A stretch of DNA of 64,000 nucleotides from Hyphomonas johnsonii MHS-2 (GTDB lineage: Bacteria; Pseudomonadota; Alphaproteobacteria; Caulobacterales; Hyphomonadaceae): contig NZ_ARYK01000001.1 of assembly GCF_000685275.1 (NCBI RefSeq), positions 248,001 through 312,000 of the forward strand, written 5' to 3'. Of the stretch, positions 8,368 through 20,450 are shown one piece after another (within the stretch, counting starts at the first letter, position 1; each line of letters starts with the position of its first letter). Below the pieces are notes generated by a model. It was not told the origin of the DNA, did not search any database, and saw only the letters and a program-made list of their open reading frames with translations. A program made the translations under genes and the position numbers.

Positions 8368-10107
8368 ATGCGTCGTTTCATCCTGACTGCAGCCTTGTTG
8401 CTGGTCGCCGCCTGTTCCAGGGGCGGGAATGGCGCTGCCGCGGAGACCGGCGACGGGGCGGTGATCTATCCAGCCGCCAGTGTCGTGACGATGACGGCGC
8501 CGGATGCCGAGGTGACCGCCGTGGCGGTCCAGGACGGTCGTATCCTGGCGACCGGAAGTGTGGAGGAACTGACAAGGCGCCTGCCGAAAGCCAGCGTGGA
8601 CCGCACATTCGAAGCCCAGGTCATCGTGCCGGGCCTGATTGATCCGCATGTCCATGTCATGCTGGGGGCGTTGCAGTACAACCTGCCCCTGACGCCGCCC
8701 TGGCCGATGGCCACGCCAGCCGGCATGCGGGCAGGAATCGGCACCCGTGACGGCTTCCTCGCCGAGGTGGCGGCGATCGAGGCCTCAATGCCGCCAGGCC
8801 AGCCTGCGGTCATCTACGGCTACCACAACCTCGTGCACGGCGACCTGACGCGGGCGGACCTCGATGCCATCAGCACCGAGCGCCCGCTGGTGATCTGGCA
8901 TTATTCCAGCCATGACTTCTATCTCAACAGTGCCGCGATTGCCCGGGCCGGGTTCACGCCCGACCTGGCGAACAAATTCCACGGCGTCGACCTCGACGCG
9001 AATGGCGAACTGACCGGTCGGATCTATGAAGACGCTGCAGTCAGCGTGCTGGGCGCCTTCGGAGACGTGTTGCTGGCGCCGGAGAATGTCAGCGCCGGCT
9101 TCCAGGGGTTTTCCCGCATGCTGCGGGAGGCCGGCGTCACGACGACCGTTGAGATGGGCTATGGATTGTTCGGCTGGGAGATGGAGGATGCCAACATTCG
9201 CACCAATTGGCGCGATGCCCAGTCGGCCGGTTACAACCTCTACCTCGTGCCCGAATACCGGGCGCTGCAGCGCACATTCGGTGACGACCGCGTGCAGGCC
9301 GCGCTTGATCTGGCGAGCGGCAAGCGGGGCGCTGCGGCACCGGTCCTGCCGCGCGTCAAATTCTTCACGGATGGGGCATTTTACAGCCAGACAATGCGTC
9401 TTTCGCCGCCCGGATACCTGTCCGGACAGTCGAAAGGCAGCAATGGCCTGTGGGTGATGCAGCCCGGCGAGATCGCATCGACGATCCAGCCGTATTGGGA
9501 TGCCGGGCTCGGCGTGAACATCCATTCCAACGGGGACGCGGCGCAGGGTGCGACGCTGGCGGCGCTGAAAACGCTGCGGGAAGGCGGTGGCGGCAATTCC
9601 TTCACCATCGAGCATGGCGGCCTGTTTTCGCCCGAACAGGTGGCGGAGGCCGGACGCCTGGAGGCCGGTGTCTCGGCCGCCAGCCACTATGTCTACTACA
9701 TGGCCGACACCTATGCTGATCCGTTGGGCAGCCCGCGGGCCCAGTGGATTTCGCCGCTGGGTGCGCTGACCGATGCGGGTGTCGCCGTGACAGTGCATTC
9801 GGATGCGCCGCTCGCGCCGCCAGAGCCATTGCGGGCTGCCAGCGTGCACATCACGCGGGCGACACGCGAGGGCGGGACGTACCAGGCCACAATGGCCCTG
9901 ACGCCCTACCAGGCGCTGGAAGCTGTCACGCTGGATGCAGCGCGGGCGATCGGGCTGGACGCTGAGATCGGTTCGATCGAGGCTGGGAAACGGGCGGATT
10001 TCACAATTCTGGGCGCAAATCCGCTCAACGTGGCGGGCGAGAACTGGACGGGGATTCCGATCTGGGGTGTCGTGCTGGCGGGTCAAAAGCACCCATTGGG
10101 CGACTGA
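8368..10107 (+). CDS. Exported amidohydrolase, YtcJ-like lipoprotein
   Basis: A 579-residue metal-dependent amidohydrolase. The ATG at 8368 follows GGAGGG and begins a lipoprotein signal with lipobox LVAAC (Cys at about residue 16), so the enzyme is probably periplasmic and lipid-anchored. The metal-binding DPHVH motif follows VPGLI, and a later HSDAPL matches the C-terminal catalytic region of YtcJ-type amidohydrolases (amidohydrolase 3 family). The substrate is unknown. It ends two bases before thiL, so the two may be cotranscribed, though no functional link is evident. Confidence 0.85.
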   Translation: MRRFILTAALLLVAACSRGGNGAAAETGDGAVIYPAASVVTMTAPDAEVTAVAVQDGRILATGSVEELTRRLPKASVDRTFEAQVIVPGLIDPHVHVMLGALQYNLPLTPPWPMATPAGMRAGIGTRDGFLAEVAAIEASMPPGQPAVIYGYHNLVHGDLTRADLDAISTERPLVIWHYSSHDFYLNSAAIARAGFTPDLANKFHGVDLDANGELTGRIYEDAAVSVLGAFGDVLLAPENVSAGFQGFSRMLREAGVTTTVEMGYGLFGWEMEDANIRTNWRDAQSAGYNLYLVPEYRALQRTFGDDRVQAALDLASGKRGAAAPVLPRVKFFTDGAFYSQTMRLSPPGYLSGQSKGSNGLWVMQPGEIASTIQPYWDAGLGVNIHSNGDAAQGATLAALKTLREGGGGNSFTIEHGGLFSPEQVAEAGRLEAGVSAASHYVYYMADTYADPLGSPRAQWISPLGALTDAGVAVTVHSDAPLAPPEPLRAASVHITRATREGGTYQATMALTPYQALEAVTLDAARAIGLDAEIGSIEAGKRADFTILGANPLNVAGENWTGIPIWGVVLAGQKHPLGD

Positions 10108-10109
10108 AT

Positions 10110-11102
10110 ATGGCGGAAAAGGACTGGATCGCGCGCTATTTCGCGCCGCTGGCATCCGGGCAGGGGGCGGCCGGATTGCGGGATGATGTCGCGCAGTTGT
10201 CTATTGCCGGTCCTGTCGCAATCACAACAGATGCGATGGTGGAGGGGGTGCATTTCCTCAGCCGGGACCCGATTGACACGGTCGCGCGGAAACTTGTGCG
10301 GGCGAACGTGTCGGACCTGCTGGCGAGCGGCGCCGAGCCGGCTGAAGCGCTGCTGACACTCGGCTGGCCGGCCGCGCGGGGCGAGGCTGAAATCGCAGCA
10401 TTTGCTGCAGCCTTGGGTGACGAGCTGGCGCGTTGGGGTGCCGGCCTCATCGGCGGTGACACGGTGGCAAACCCGGATCGCCTGTTCCTGTCCTTGACGC
10501 TGACCGGGCGCTGCCTGGCGGGCGCACCGGTGCGGCGTGCCGGGGCGAAGCCGGGAGATTGCGTGTGGTTGAGCGGATCCGTTGGGGGGGCCGCAAGGGG
10601 GTGGGACGGTCTTCACAGCGCCGCCGGCAGGGCGTGGCAGGAGGGGGGTAAGGACGCTGCCGCGCCGGCATGGGTCAGCGCCTACCGACTGCCGGAACTG
10701 CCGCCCCTTGGCATCGCGGGCCTGGTTGCCCGGTGCGCAAGTGCGGCGATGGACGTGTCCGACGGCCTCCTGATCGATGCCCGCAGCCTGGCCGCGGCGT
10801 CTGGTGCCGGCATTCACATCGCGCTCGAAAGCGTGCCGTTTGCGGGCGGTGCCGCGGACGAGGCCGAGATGCTGAAACTGGCGAGCTGGGGGGATGATTA
10901 CCAGGTCCTGTTCACGGCGCCGGAGGGGCAGGCGTCGGAAATCGCCCAATTGGCGAAAAAGGAGGGCGTGAAACTCGCCCGAATCGGGAAAATAGTGGAC
11001 GGGTCAGGCCTCGCACTCAGCTTGCATGACCGTAAAGTTAACCTGCCGGAAACCCTAGGGTTCGAGCATGGACGAGTCGGGTCGCCTGTGACTCGCCCCT
11101 GA
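10110..11102 (+). CDS. thiL: Thiamine-monophosphate kinase
   Basis: A 330-residue ATP-dependent kinase that converts thiamine phosphate to thiamine diphosphate in the cytoplasm. It belongs to the PurM-like superfamily. Visible family motifs are DDVAQL near residue 30, EGVHFL, SDLLASGAEPAEAL, GGDTVAN, MDVSDGLLIDA and GDDYQVLF. Length is typical. The start lies two bases after the amidohydrolase stop. Confidence 0.95.
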   Translation: MAEKDWIARYFAPLASGQGAAGLRDDVAQLSIAGPVAITTDAMVEGVHFLSRDPIDTVARKLVRANVSDLLASGAEPAEALLTLGWPAARGEAEIAAFAAALGDELARWGAGLIGGDTVANPDRLFLSLTLTGRCLAGAPVRRAGAKPGDCVWLSGSVGGAARGWDGLHSAAGRAWQEGGKDAAAPAWVSAYRLPELPPLGIAGLVARCASAAMDVSDGLLIDARSLAAASGAGIHIALESVPFAGGAADEAEMLKLASWGDDYQVLFTAPEGQASEIAQLAKKEGVKLARIGKIVDGSGLALSLHDRKVNLPETLGFEHGRVGSPVTRP

Positions 11103-11169
11103 AGCGAGGCGGGTTGCCTCAACCGGGGCGGGCTGGCAGGCAAAGGCCCATAAAACAAAGTAATGGCGA

Positions 11170-11186
11170 CCCGGGGACAACCCGGG
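11170..11186. other. Hairpin in the hppA leader
   Basis: CCCGGG is repeated around a five-base loop, giving a 6-bp perfect stem about 35 bases upstream of the hppA ATG. A smaller GAGGC/GCCTC hairpin lies near 11105. Neither is followed by a T tract, so they are not simple terminators; a leader role is possible but unproven. Confidence 0.3.
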
Positions 11187-11220
11187 CCCGCAGACGGCTC
11201 AGGGAAGGAAGGAAATCCCC

Positions 11221-13371
11221 ATGTGGTATTATTTAGCGCTCGGTGCGGGCGTTGTGTCAGTCTCGTTCGGCTGGCTCCAGATCAACTCGATTATGAAGTC
11301 CCCCTCAGGTGACCAACGGATGCGCGAAATCGCGCTGGCAATCCAGGAGGGCGCCAACGCCTACCTGAAGCGCCAGTATCGCACCATCGGCATCGTTGGG
11401 GTTGTCGTGGCCGTGATACTCCTCGTCCTGCTCGGCTGGAAAGCCGCGCTCGGCTTCATTCTCGGGGCCGTCCTGTCCGGCGCAGCCGGCTTTATCGGCA
11501 TGCTGGTCTCGGTCCGCGCCAACGTACGCACGACGGAAGCCTCCAGGAGCGGCCTCAGCGCCGGCCTGGCACTGGCGTTCAAGTCTGGCGCCATCACGGG
11601 CATGCTGGTCGTTGGCCTCGCCCTGCTCGGCATCGTGCTTTATTACGGCCTGCTGACCGGTCCGCTCGAACTTGACCTGTCGGTCCGCGACGACAAGCGG
11701 GAAGTCATCGATGCACTTGTGTCGCTTGGCTTTGGTGCATCGCTGATCTCGATCTTCGCCCGTCTCGGCGGCGGTATCTTCACCAAGGGTGCAGATGTCG
11801 GCGGCGACATGGTGGGCAAGGTGGAAGCCGGAATCCCCGAGGATGACCCGCGCAACGCCGCAACCATTGCAGACAATGTCGGCGACAATGTCGGCGACTG
11901 TGCCGGCATGGCGGCTGACCTGTTCGAGACCTATGCCGTGACGCTGGTGGCGACCATGGTTCTGGGCGGCATCTATTTTGCCGATTCGAGCTATATTTCC
12001 GCCGTGATGATGCTGCCGCTGGCGATTGCCGCTGTGTGTATCGTGACGTCGATTGTCGGCACCTTCTTCGTGCGCCTCAGCAAGGGGTCCACGGACGTGA
12101 TGTGGGCGCTCTACAAGGGCCTGATCGTTACCGGCGTGTTGTCGGTGGGCGGGCTCGCGATTGCCATTCACAGCGTCCTGCCGAACGGCTTCGGCGTGAT
12201 GACGGATGCAGCACGCCTGCTTCACATGACCGGGGATGTCACAGGTCTCGACCTGTTCTTCTGCGGCGTCACCGGCCTTGTTGTGACCGGCCTGATCGTT
12301 GTGATCACGGCCTATTACACCGAGACCAAGTACCGTCCCGTCCGCTCGATCGCTCAGGCGTCAGAGTCGGGCCACGGCACGAACGTGATCCAGGGCCTTG
12401 CCGTTTCGCTTGAATCGACAGCGCTTCCGGCGCTGACGATCATGGGCGGCATCCTGCTGACGTTCAACCTGGCGGGCCTGTTCGGTATCGCAATTGCCAC
12501 GACGACCATGCTGGCGCTCGCCGGTATCATCGTTGCCCTCGATGCCTTCGGCCCGGTGACGGACAATGCCGGCGGTATCGCGGAAATGGCTGAACTGCCG
12601 TCCGACGTTCGCAAGACGACTGACGCGCTGGACGCCGTTGGCAACACGACCAAGGCCGTGACCAAGGGCTATGCCATCGGTTCGGCGGGCCTCGGCGCGC
12701 TGGTTCTGTTCGCTGCCTATTCGGAGGACCTGAAATACTTCATCTCCGTGGCTGATCCGGATACGTTCTTCTACCAGATCCAGACCAATTTCGAGATCTC
12801 CAGCCCGTACGTGGTTGTCGGCCTGCTGTTCGGCGGCCTGTTGCCGTTCCTGTTCGGTGGCATGTCGATGATGGCCGTGGGCCGTGCAGCCCAGTCTGTG
12901 GTCGAAGAAGTGCGTCGCCAGTTCCGCGAAATGCCGGGCATCATGAAGGGCGAAGTGAAGCCTGATTATGGCCGCGCCGTGGATATCCTGACGCAGGCTG
13001 CGATCAAGGAAATGATCGTGCCGTCATTGCTGCCGGTGCTGTCACCGATCGTGCTGTTTGGCGTGATCTTCCTGATTGCAGGAACCGGTGCAGCCCTGTC
13101 GGCGGTCGGTGCCATGCTGCTCGGCGTGATCGTGACCGGCCTGTTTGTCGCCATCTCGATGACTTCGGGTGGTGGTGCATGGGACAATGCCAAGAAGTAT
13201 ATCGAAGACGGCCACCATGGCGGCAAGGGCTCTGAAGCCCACAAGGCTGCCGTGACCGGCGACACGGTCGGCGATCCCTACAAGGATACGGCCGGCCCGG
13301 CTGTGAACCCGATGATCAAGATCACGAACATCGTGGCCTTGCTGCTTCTTGCGGTGCTTGCCTCGCACTAG
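11221..13371 (+). CDS. hppA: Membrane-bound proton-pumping inorganic pyrophosphatase
   Basis: A 716-residue integral membrane pyrophosphatase that couples PPi hydrolysis to ion export, with about 16 hydrophobic helices. The acidic PPi/Mg site appears as [30 protein letters not shown] and [13 protein letters not shown]. At residues 475-481 the sequence is NTTKAVT: a Lys at 478 and Thr at 481 match the K+-independent H+-PPase subclass, which replaces the Ala and Gly of K+-dependent enzymes. AGGAAGGAAAT upstream is a good ribosome binding site. It is monocistronic, with a terminator just downstream. Confidence 0.97.
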   Translation: MWYYLALGAGVVSVSFGWLQINSIMKSPSGDQRMREIALAIQEGANAYLKRQYRTIGIVGVVVAVILLVLLGWKAALGFILGAVLSGAAGFIGMLVSVRANVRTTEASRSGLSAGLALAFKSGAITGMLVVGLALLGIVLYYGLLTGPLELDLSVRDDKREVIDALVSLGFGASLISIFARLGGGIFTKGADVGGDMVGKVEAGIPEDDPRNAATIADNVGDNVGDCAGMAADLFETYAVTLVATMVLGGIYFADSSYISAVMMLPLAIAAVCIVTSIVGTFFVRLSKGSTDVMWALYKGLIVTGVLSVGGLAIAIHSVLPNGFGVMTDAARLLHMTGDVTGLDLFFCGVTGLVVTGLIVVITAYYTETKYRPVRSIAQASESGHGTNVIQGLAVSLESTALPALTIMGGILLTFNLAGLFGIAIATTTMLALAGIIVALDAFGPVTDNAGGIAEMAELPSDVRKTTDALDAVGNTTKAVTKGYAIGSAGLGALVLFAAYSEDLKYFISVADPDTFFYQIQTNFEISSPYVVVGLLFGGLLPFLFGGMSMMAVGRAAQSVVEEVRRQFREMPGIMKGEVKPDYGRAVDILTQAAIKEMIVPSLLPVLSPIVLFGVIFLIAGTGAALSAVGAMLLGVIVTGLFVAISMTSGGGAWDNAKKYIEDGHHGGKGSEAHKAAVTGDTVGDPYKDTAGPAVNPMIKITNIVALLLLAVLASH

Positions 13372-13390
13372 GCGGCAACACCCGGACAAC

Positions 13391-13426
13391 AAAAAAGCCC
13401 CGGTGCGAATGCGCCGGGGCTTTTTC
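13391..13426. terminator. Bidirectional Rho-independent terminator, hppA/katG
   Basis: The stem is GCCCCGG paired with CCGGGGC around a short GC-containing loop, flanked by six A on the left and five T on the right. It can therefore end transcription of both hppA (plus) and katG (minus), which converge here. Confidence 0.92.
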
Positions 13427-13444
13427 ATTGGGGGCAGGGTGCGA

Positions 13445-15776
<2,332 letters not shown>

Positions 15777-15813
15777 AAAAAGGCCCCGGACCGTGAGGTC
15801 AGGGGCCTTTTTT
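15777..15813. terminator. Rho-independent terminator downstream of bamE
   Basis: A nearly continuous stem (GGCCCC-G-GACC paired with GGTC-A-GGGGCC) has a GTGA loop, with five A on the left and six T on the right. It lies 22 bases beyond the bamE stop, whose transcription runs leftward, and it insulates the katG promoter. Confidence 0.92.
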
Positions 15814-15834
15814 GCATGGGTGGAGAGAGCGGTG

Positions 15835-16308
15835 TTAGCGACCGGTGGGGTTGCCGGGTGTGCGCTCGTCGGAGTTCGGCAGGCGGACGCCGCCGACCGT
15901 GCCGAAGATCTGCTCCCAGAGACCGAGTTCGCGACCGCGCGTCGGCGTTTCGCGGGCAGCATAATTGACGACTTCGCCATCGTCGGCCGAGTATTCGAGC
16001 ACTTCATCGACCTTGTCGTCGTCGCCGAAACGGATCGCGGTGACGCTGCGATTGGTGATTTTCGGCTTGAAGAAGGCGATGCGCGACTGGACGTCGGACA
16101 TGTAGACCCAGGTCTTGTCGTCGAACACGCTCTTGGTTGACGGCGAGCCCAGCTTGGCCAGCACGGTGGAGCGGGTGTCGACGTCCGGCGTCATGTCGCG
16201 CGGTTGGGCTTCGTCGGCGACATAGCCATGATAGTCCCGCGTCGGGGTGAGGCACGCCGTCAGGGGCAGTGTGAGAAGGCCAATGGCCAAAATCGCGCGT
16301 CGCGACAT
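15835..16308 (-). CDS. bamE: Outer-membrane assembly lipoprotein BamE (SmpA/OmlA)
   Basis: A 157-residue lipoprotein of the BAM complex that inserts beta-barrel proteins in the outer membrane. AGGAG lies upstream of the ATG at 16308. The signal peptide ends in a lipobox (PLTAC), followed by a SmpA/OmlA core with LAKLGSPSTKSVFDDKTWVYM. The C-terminal 35 residues are an extension of the kind seen in alphaproteobacteria. It is divergent from the bc1 chaperone gene, with a 75-bp shared promoter region. Confidence 0.9.
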   Translation of the reverse strand: MSRRAILAIGLLTLPLTACLTPTRDYHGYVADEAQPRDMTPDVDTRSTVLAKLGSPSTKSVFDDKTWVYMSDVQSRIAFFKPKITNRSVTAIRFGDDDKVDEVLEYSADDGEVVNYAARETPTRGRELGLWEQIFGTVGGVRLPNSDERTPGNPTGR

Positions 16309-16383
16309 GGAGAAACTCCTGATAAGGCTTCGCCAGAGACCTAGCGGCAGCAGGGCCCCCTTGGCAACACAGGAGTACATGCG

Positions 16384-16941
16384 ATGGGCTTTTCGATTGG
16401 CTGGTTGCAACAGGGAAAGACGCAGAAGGCCGCCGCTGCCGTGGCCTACAGGCACATGATGCAGGCGGCGCTGGCCCCGGATTTCTATGCGGCAGGCGCT
16501 GTGCCGGACACGTTCGACGGGCGCGGGCAGATGGTGACATTGTATTCGGCGCTGGCCGCGCGGCGACTGCGGGCCATTGGCAGCACAGACGCAAGGAAGA
16601 TCGCCGCCCGACTCAATACGCTGGTGCTGGACGGGTTTGATGCGGCGTTTCGCGAACAGGGCGTGGGCGATTCGTCGATCGCGAGGAAGGTGCGGGCACT
16701 GGCTGAGGCCTATTATGGCCTTGGAACAGCGTTGAACGCGGCCTTGGATACAGGCGACGCAGACCAGGTGGCAGCGGTGCTGGTGCGCAACGGCATGGCC
16801 GGGCATGACGGCGCAAACACCCTGACAGCCCATATTCGCCAGCAATCAGAACAGATCGCGGCGCAGCCTGACAGCGAAATCCTGGCCGGCGAATTTGCCT
16901 GGAGCGTGCTGTCGGGTGCGCTGCCGAACGTACAGGCGTAG
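16384..16941 (+). CDS. Ubiquinol-cytochrome c chaperone (CBP3 family)
   Basis: A 185-residue homologue of mitochondrial Cbp3, which helps cytochrome b mature for the bc1 complex. Recognisable segments are YRHMMQAALAPDFY near residue 25, PDTFDGRGQMVTLYSALAARRL and the DGFDAAFREQGVGD region. AGGAG lies 8 bases before the ATG at 16384; an out-of-frame ATG at 16379 is not used. The bamE - CBP3 - plsX order is conserved in alphaproteobacteria, although the DUF177 (YceD) gene often found next to plsX is missing here. Confidence 0.88.
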   Translation: MGFSIGWLQQGKTQKAAAAVAYRHMMQAALAPDFYAAGAVPDTFDGRGQMVTLYSALAARRLRAIGSTDARKIAARLNTLVLDGFDAAFREQGVGDSSIARKVRALAEAYYGLGTALNAALDTGDADQVAAVLVRNGMAGHDGANTLTAHIRQQSEQIAAQPDSEILAGEFAWSVLSGALPNVQA

Positions 16942-17019
16942 CGTTGCCAACCGGGGTGACGCGCCGTAAACAGCGCAAAACCGGAAGCGACGCGTTTCCG
17001 CCTGATCTGGAAGGCCCGA

Positions 17020-18054
17020 ATGGCTAAAGGCACAATTCTTTCGATTGATGCCATGGGAGGTGATGCGGCGCCCGACGTCCCTGTCGAGGGCGCGGCTGTC
17101 CTGCTGGCCCGGCGGGCCGATATCACCCTGCTGATGCATGGCGACGAAGCGCTGCTGGCGCCGCTGGTCGACGCGCAAGCCGCGCTCAGGGGGCGCTGCA
17201 CGATCGTGCACACCGATGCCGTCATCACCAGTGACATGAAGCCCAGCCAGGCGCTGCGCCGCGGCAAGGGATCGTCAATGTGGAACGCGATCGAGGCGGT
17301 CAAGAACGGCGAAGCCGGGGCAGCCGTCTCGGCAGGCAATACCGGCGCGCTGATGGCGATCTCGATGTTGATCCTGCGCAAGATGGAAGGCGTGCACCGG
17401 CCGGCGATGACGGCCCTCTGGCCCACCGTGCGCGGCCGGACAGTCGTGCTGGACGTTGGCGCCAACCTGGAAGCGGACGCTGCGCAGCTGGTGACGTTCG
17501 CGATCATGGGCGAGGCCTATGCGCGCGCGGCGCTGGATATCGAGAAACCATCGATCGGCCTGCTCAATATCGGGTCGGAAGAGATGAAGGGCCATGATGA
17601 AGTGCGCGAAGCGCATGAATGGCTCCGCACAGCAACGCTCGACATGGATTATCGCGGCTTTGTCGAAGGCGACGACATTTCAAAGGGCGCGGTCGACGTG
17701 GTCGTCACCGACGGCTTTACCGGCAATGTCGCACTGAAGGCCGGCGAGGGCGTGGCCCGCATGCTGGCGAGCCGCATGCGTGAAGCGTTCACGGCGAACC
17801 TCCGGTCCAAGCTGGGCGCGGCGCTCGCAATGGACGGCCTGAAGCGCCTGCGTGAGCAGATGGACCCGAGCAACGTGAATGGCGGCGTGCTGCTGGGCCT
17901 TGGCGGCGTGTCGGTCAAGAGCCACGGCGGCACGGATGCGCGCGGATTTGCCAAGGCCTGCGAACTGGCAGCGGCGCTGGCCGAAAGTGATTATCGGGAC
18001 AAGATTATTGCCAACCTGCTTCGAGTAAGGGAAAGCGGTCTGGCGGCCGGATAG
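17020..18054 (+). CDS. plsX: Phosphate acyltransferase PlsX
   Basis: A 344-residue enzyme that makes acyl-phosphate from acyl-ACP, the acyl donor for PlsY (encoded at 53572-54189). The N-terminal [25 protein letters not shown] and the C-terminal [17 protein letters not shown] are family hallmarks. Length is typical. fabH starts 24 bases after its stop, forming the usual plsX-fabH unit. Confidence 0.97.
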   Translation: MAKGTILSIDAMGGDAAPDVPVEGAAVLLARRADITLLMHGDEALLAPLVDAQAALRGRCTIVHTDAVITSDMKPSQALRRGKGSSMWNAIEAVKNGEAGAAVSAGNTGALMAISMLILRKMEGVHRPAMTALWPTVRGRTVVLDVGANLEADAAQLVTFAIMGEAYARAALDIEKPSIGLLNIGSEEMKGHDEVREAHEWLRTATLDMDYRGFVEGDDISKGAVDVVVTDGFTGNVALKAGEGVARMLASRMREAFTANLRSKLGAALAMDGLKRLREQMDPSNVNGGVLLGLGGVSVKSHGGTDARGFAKACELAAALAESDYRDKIIANLLRVRESGLAAG

Positions 18055-18078
18055 GCCGCCGCCGACGAAAGGATATTC

Positions 18079-19050
18079 ATGGCGAGACGCAGTTTCATTC
18101 GCGGCACTGGTGGCTACCTTCCCGAAAAGGTGCTGACCAATGACGACTTGTCCGAGATGCTCGACACATCGGACGAGTGGATCCGTGAGCGGACCGGAAT
18201 CCGCAAGCGCCATGTCGCGGCCGATGGCGAACTGACGTCTGATATTGCGACTGCAGCGGCGCGGCAGGCAATTGAAGCTGCCGGAATGGATGCGTCCGAT
18301 ATCGACTTGATCGTGCTGGCCACGACCACACCGGACCAGACCTTCCCGGCAACCGCCACGGCGGTTCAGGCAAAGCTGGGCCTTGGATCGAGTGCGGCGT
18401 TCGATGTGCAGGCCGTGTGTTCCGGCTTCCTGTTCGGGCTGGCAACCGCCGACAGCATGCTGAAGCAGGGCCTGTTCAACCGGGCGCTGGTGATCGGCGC
18501 GGAGACATTTACGCGTATCCTCGACTGGTCCGACCGGGGCACGGCCGTGCTGTTCGGCGATGGTGGCGGGGCCGTGGTGATTGAGGCGACGGAATGGGAC
18601 GGCGCGGCCGATGCCGGCATCATCACGCACCACATCCGCACCGATGGCACCAAGTCCAACCTGCTGTATGTCGATGGCGGTGTCAGTTCGACCGGCACGA
18701 TCGGGCATGTGCGCATGGAGGGCAACCGCGTCTTCAAGCACGCAGTGACGAACATTTCCTCGGCCATCCAGACGGTCCTCGACGAGACCGGCCTGACGGC
18801 GGCCGACATCGATTGGTTCGTGCCTCACCAGGCCAACAAGCGCATTCTTGACGGCGTGGCCAAGAAGATGGGCATCGCCGAGGAAAAGGTTGTGGTGACG
18901 GTTGACGAGCATGCCAACACATCGGCGGCTTCGATCCCGCTGGCGTTGAACCATGCGGTGCGTACCGGCCGGGCCAAGCCGGGTGATCTGATCCTGTCTG
19001 AAGCCATGGGCGGAGGATTTTCCTGGGGCGCCAGCCTGTTCCGCCTCTAG
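18079..19050 (+). CDS. fabH: 3-oxoacyl-ACP synthase III (FabH)
   Basis: A 323-residue condensing enzyme that starts fatty-acid synthesis from acetyl-CoA and malonyl-ACP. The catalytic Cys lies in [13 protein letters not shown] (about residue 114). The catalytic His appears in VPHQANKRI (about 250) and the Asn in [12 protein letters not shown] (about 280), completing the Cys-His-Asn triad. GAAAGGA upstream of the ATG is a reasonable ribosome binding site. A terminator follows directly. Confidence 0.97.
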   Translation: MARRSFIRGTGGYLPEKVLTNDDLSEMLDTSDEWIRERTGIRKRHVAADGELTSDIATAAARQAIEAAGMDASDIDLIVLATTTPDQTFPATATAVQAKLGLGSSAAFDVQAVCSGFLFGLATADSMLKQGLFNRALVIGAETFTRILDWSDRGTAVLFGDGGGAVVIEATEWDGAADAGIITHHIRTDGTKSNLLYVDGGVSSTGTIGHVRMEGNRVFKHAVTNISSAIQTVLDETGLTAADIDWFVPHQANKRILDGVAKKMGIAEEKVVVTVDEHANTSAASIPLALNHAVRTGRAKPGDLILSEAMGGGFSWGASLFRL

Positions 19051-19080
19051 GGCGCGCCGGTGTTCGGGCTCGCCTTTTTT
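19051..19080 (+). terminator. Rho-independent terminator downstream of fabH
   Basis: GGCG-C-GCC pairs with GGC-T-CGCC (seven pairs, one mismatch) around an eight-base loop, followed immediately by six T. It starts at the base after the fabH stop, so ihfA probably has its own promoter in the AT-rich 100 bp downstream. Confidence 0.75.
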
Positions 19081-19187
19081 AGGCCGAATCGCACAAATCG
19101 AAACTTCTCAACGAATTAACCTGACGGTTTCGCTAGGAATCCGTTAAGTTTCATTGGCTATCCATTAACGAAAGGCGAGAGAACCTC

Positions 19188-19481
19188 ATGAGCAACCAGA
19201 CCCTGACCCGTGCCGAAGTGACTGACGCCATCGTCCGCGAAGTGGGCGTGACCCGGCAGGAATCCTCGGATTTGCTGGACCGCACGCTGGACCTGATTGG
19301 TAGCGCGCTGGAACACGAAGACGAAGTGAAGCTCTCCCGTTTTGGCAATTTCGTGGTGCGATCGAAATCCGCCCGCGAAGGCCGCAACCCGAAAACCGGC
19401 GAAGAAGCCGTGATTGCGCCAAGGCGCGTCGTCACCTTCCGCCCATCCCCCATGCTCAAGTCCCACGTCGACAAGGGCTGA
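19188..19481 (+). CDS. ihfA: Integration host factor subunit alpha
   Basis: A 97-residue DNA-bending protein of the HU/IHF family. The DNA-contacting arm carries GRNPKTGEEAVIAPRRVVTF with the tip proline, and the C-terminus has RPSPMLKSHV; this pattern and the position downstream of fabH identify the alpha subunit. GGCGAGAG upstream provides the ribosome binding site. A MerR gene follows after 23 bases, an arrangement conserved in alphaproteobacteria. Confidence 0.95.
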   Translation: MSNQTLTRAEVTDAIVREVGVTRQESSDLLDRTLDLIGSALEHEDEVKLSRFGNFVVRSKSAREGRNPKTGEEAVIAPRRVVTFRPSPMLKSHVDKG

Positions 19482-19504
19482 GCCACACTCACAAGGATAG
19501 CGAC

Positions 19505-19981
19505 ATGACTGCAACCCGGGCCCGAGTCGAAAAATCAGCAAAAGCCTTCCGTTCGATCGGTGAGGCGGCTGCCGAGCTGGGCCTTGAAACGCATGTCCTG
19601 CGCTATTGGGAAAGCAAGTTCCCGCGCGAAGTGCGCCCGGTGAAGCGGGCCGACGGGCGTCGCCTGTTCCGGCCGCAGGACCTCGATGCGTTGCGGGCGA
19701 TCCAGATACTGGTGCATGAACGCGGCCTGACGCTGAAAGGCGCCAAGGCGCTGATGGCCGAGCAGGGCCTGAAGGCCGTGCTGTCAGGTGCGGCGACGCT
19801 GGGCAGCGCTGGCGGCACGAGCCCGGCGCGTGACCTGCAGGAGACCGTGGCCAAGGCGTTCAGCGCCGAAATGGCCACCGGAACGGATACCGAGCGTCAG
19901 GAACGCCTGGCAGATGCGCTGAACGGCCTGACAGACCTGAAAGCACGGCTCGACGCCCTGCGCGACCGGCGCGCGGCCTAA
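19505..19981 (+). CDS. MerR-family transcriptional regulator
   Basis: A 158-residue regulator with an N-terminal MerR winged helix-turn-helix (about 12-80: RSIGEAAAELGLETHVLRYW, then ADGRRLFRPQDL). The C-terminal part is an Ala/Gly-rich linker and a helix (about 115-155) without the cysteine ligands of metal-sensing MerR proteins. It is cotranscribed with ihfA in this and related genomes. Its target and signal are not evident. Confidence 0.9.
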   Translation: MTATRARVEKSAKAFRSIGEAAAELGLETHVLRYWESKFPREVRPVKRADGRRLFRPQDLDALRAIQILVHERGLTLKGAKALMAEQGLKAVLSGAATLGSAGGTSPARDLQETVAKAFSAEMATGTDTERQERLADALNGLTDLKARLDALRDRRAA

Positions 19982-20034
19982 ACCCACATAAGTGATTGCG
20001 AACGGCGGGTGGCTTGGTTACAAGCCGCCAGAGT

Positions 20035-20111
20035 CGGAGCGTGGCGCAGCCCGGTAGCGCACTCGCCTGGGGGGCGAGGGGTCGTAGGTTCGAATCCTAT
20101 CGCTCCGACCA
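20035..20111 (+). tRNA. tRNA-Pro (anticodon GGG)
   Basis: A complete cloverleaf. The acceptor stem CGGAGCG pairs with CGCTCCG, the D stem is GCGC/GCGC, and the anticodon stem CTCGC/GCGAG encloses loop CTGGGGG, giving anticodon GGG. The variable loop is GGGTC and the T arm is GTAGG-TTCGAAT-CCTAT. The discriminator is A and the CCA end is encoded. A GGCTTG/CAAGCC hairpin lies just upstream (20011-20026). Confidence 0.97.
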
Positions 20112-20450
20112 TTTCCAAACGGTGGCGCAACGCGCCTGAAATCGAGCGAGACCCGATTTCAGTGAGGAAATGCCCGACGCGCCAGTGAGGCCTTCCATGG
20201 CGGCTCCCGTATCGGCCTTCCGGGCCTCACATGAACCGGGCTCAGGACTTTACAATATTTGCCTGTTGGTCAGGAGCAGCCATTGCGAACGGGATTCACT
20301 CGTGGCCGCTATGGGCCCTGTGTTGCCGGTCGCCGTCCGACGCCATCGTTTTTGCACTACGATCTCGCCATCGGTGTGATTTCAGCCGTTTCCAAGCTCC
20401 AGCCGACGGCATAGCATGGGCCTCACGTCGAAAGGGCTTCGGGGAAGCAA
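20112..20450. other. Hairpin-rich spacer downstream of tRNA-Pro
   Basis: These 339 bases carry no supportable gene. They contain a perfect 9-bp inverted repeat (CTGAAATCG/CGATTTCAG, 20136-20162), a second 8-bp pair (GTGAGGCC at 20185 with GGCCTCAC ending 20230), and two direct repeats (CAGTGAGG at 20160 and 20183; GGCCTTCC at 20189 and 20213). The location next to a tRNA suggests a small integrated or decayed segment. I found no copy of the tRNA 3' end that would mark an attachment site. Confidence 0.45.

Noticed and set aside
19100-19175. CtrA boxes ahead of ihfA
   Set aside because: Several TTAA half-sites occur in the AT-rich leader, but no pair has the required seven-base spacing.
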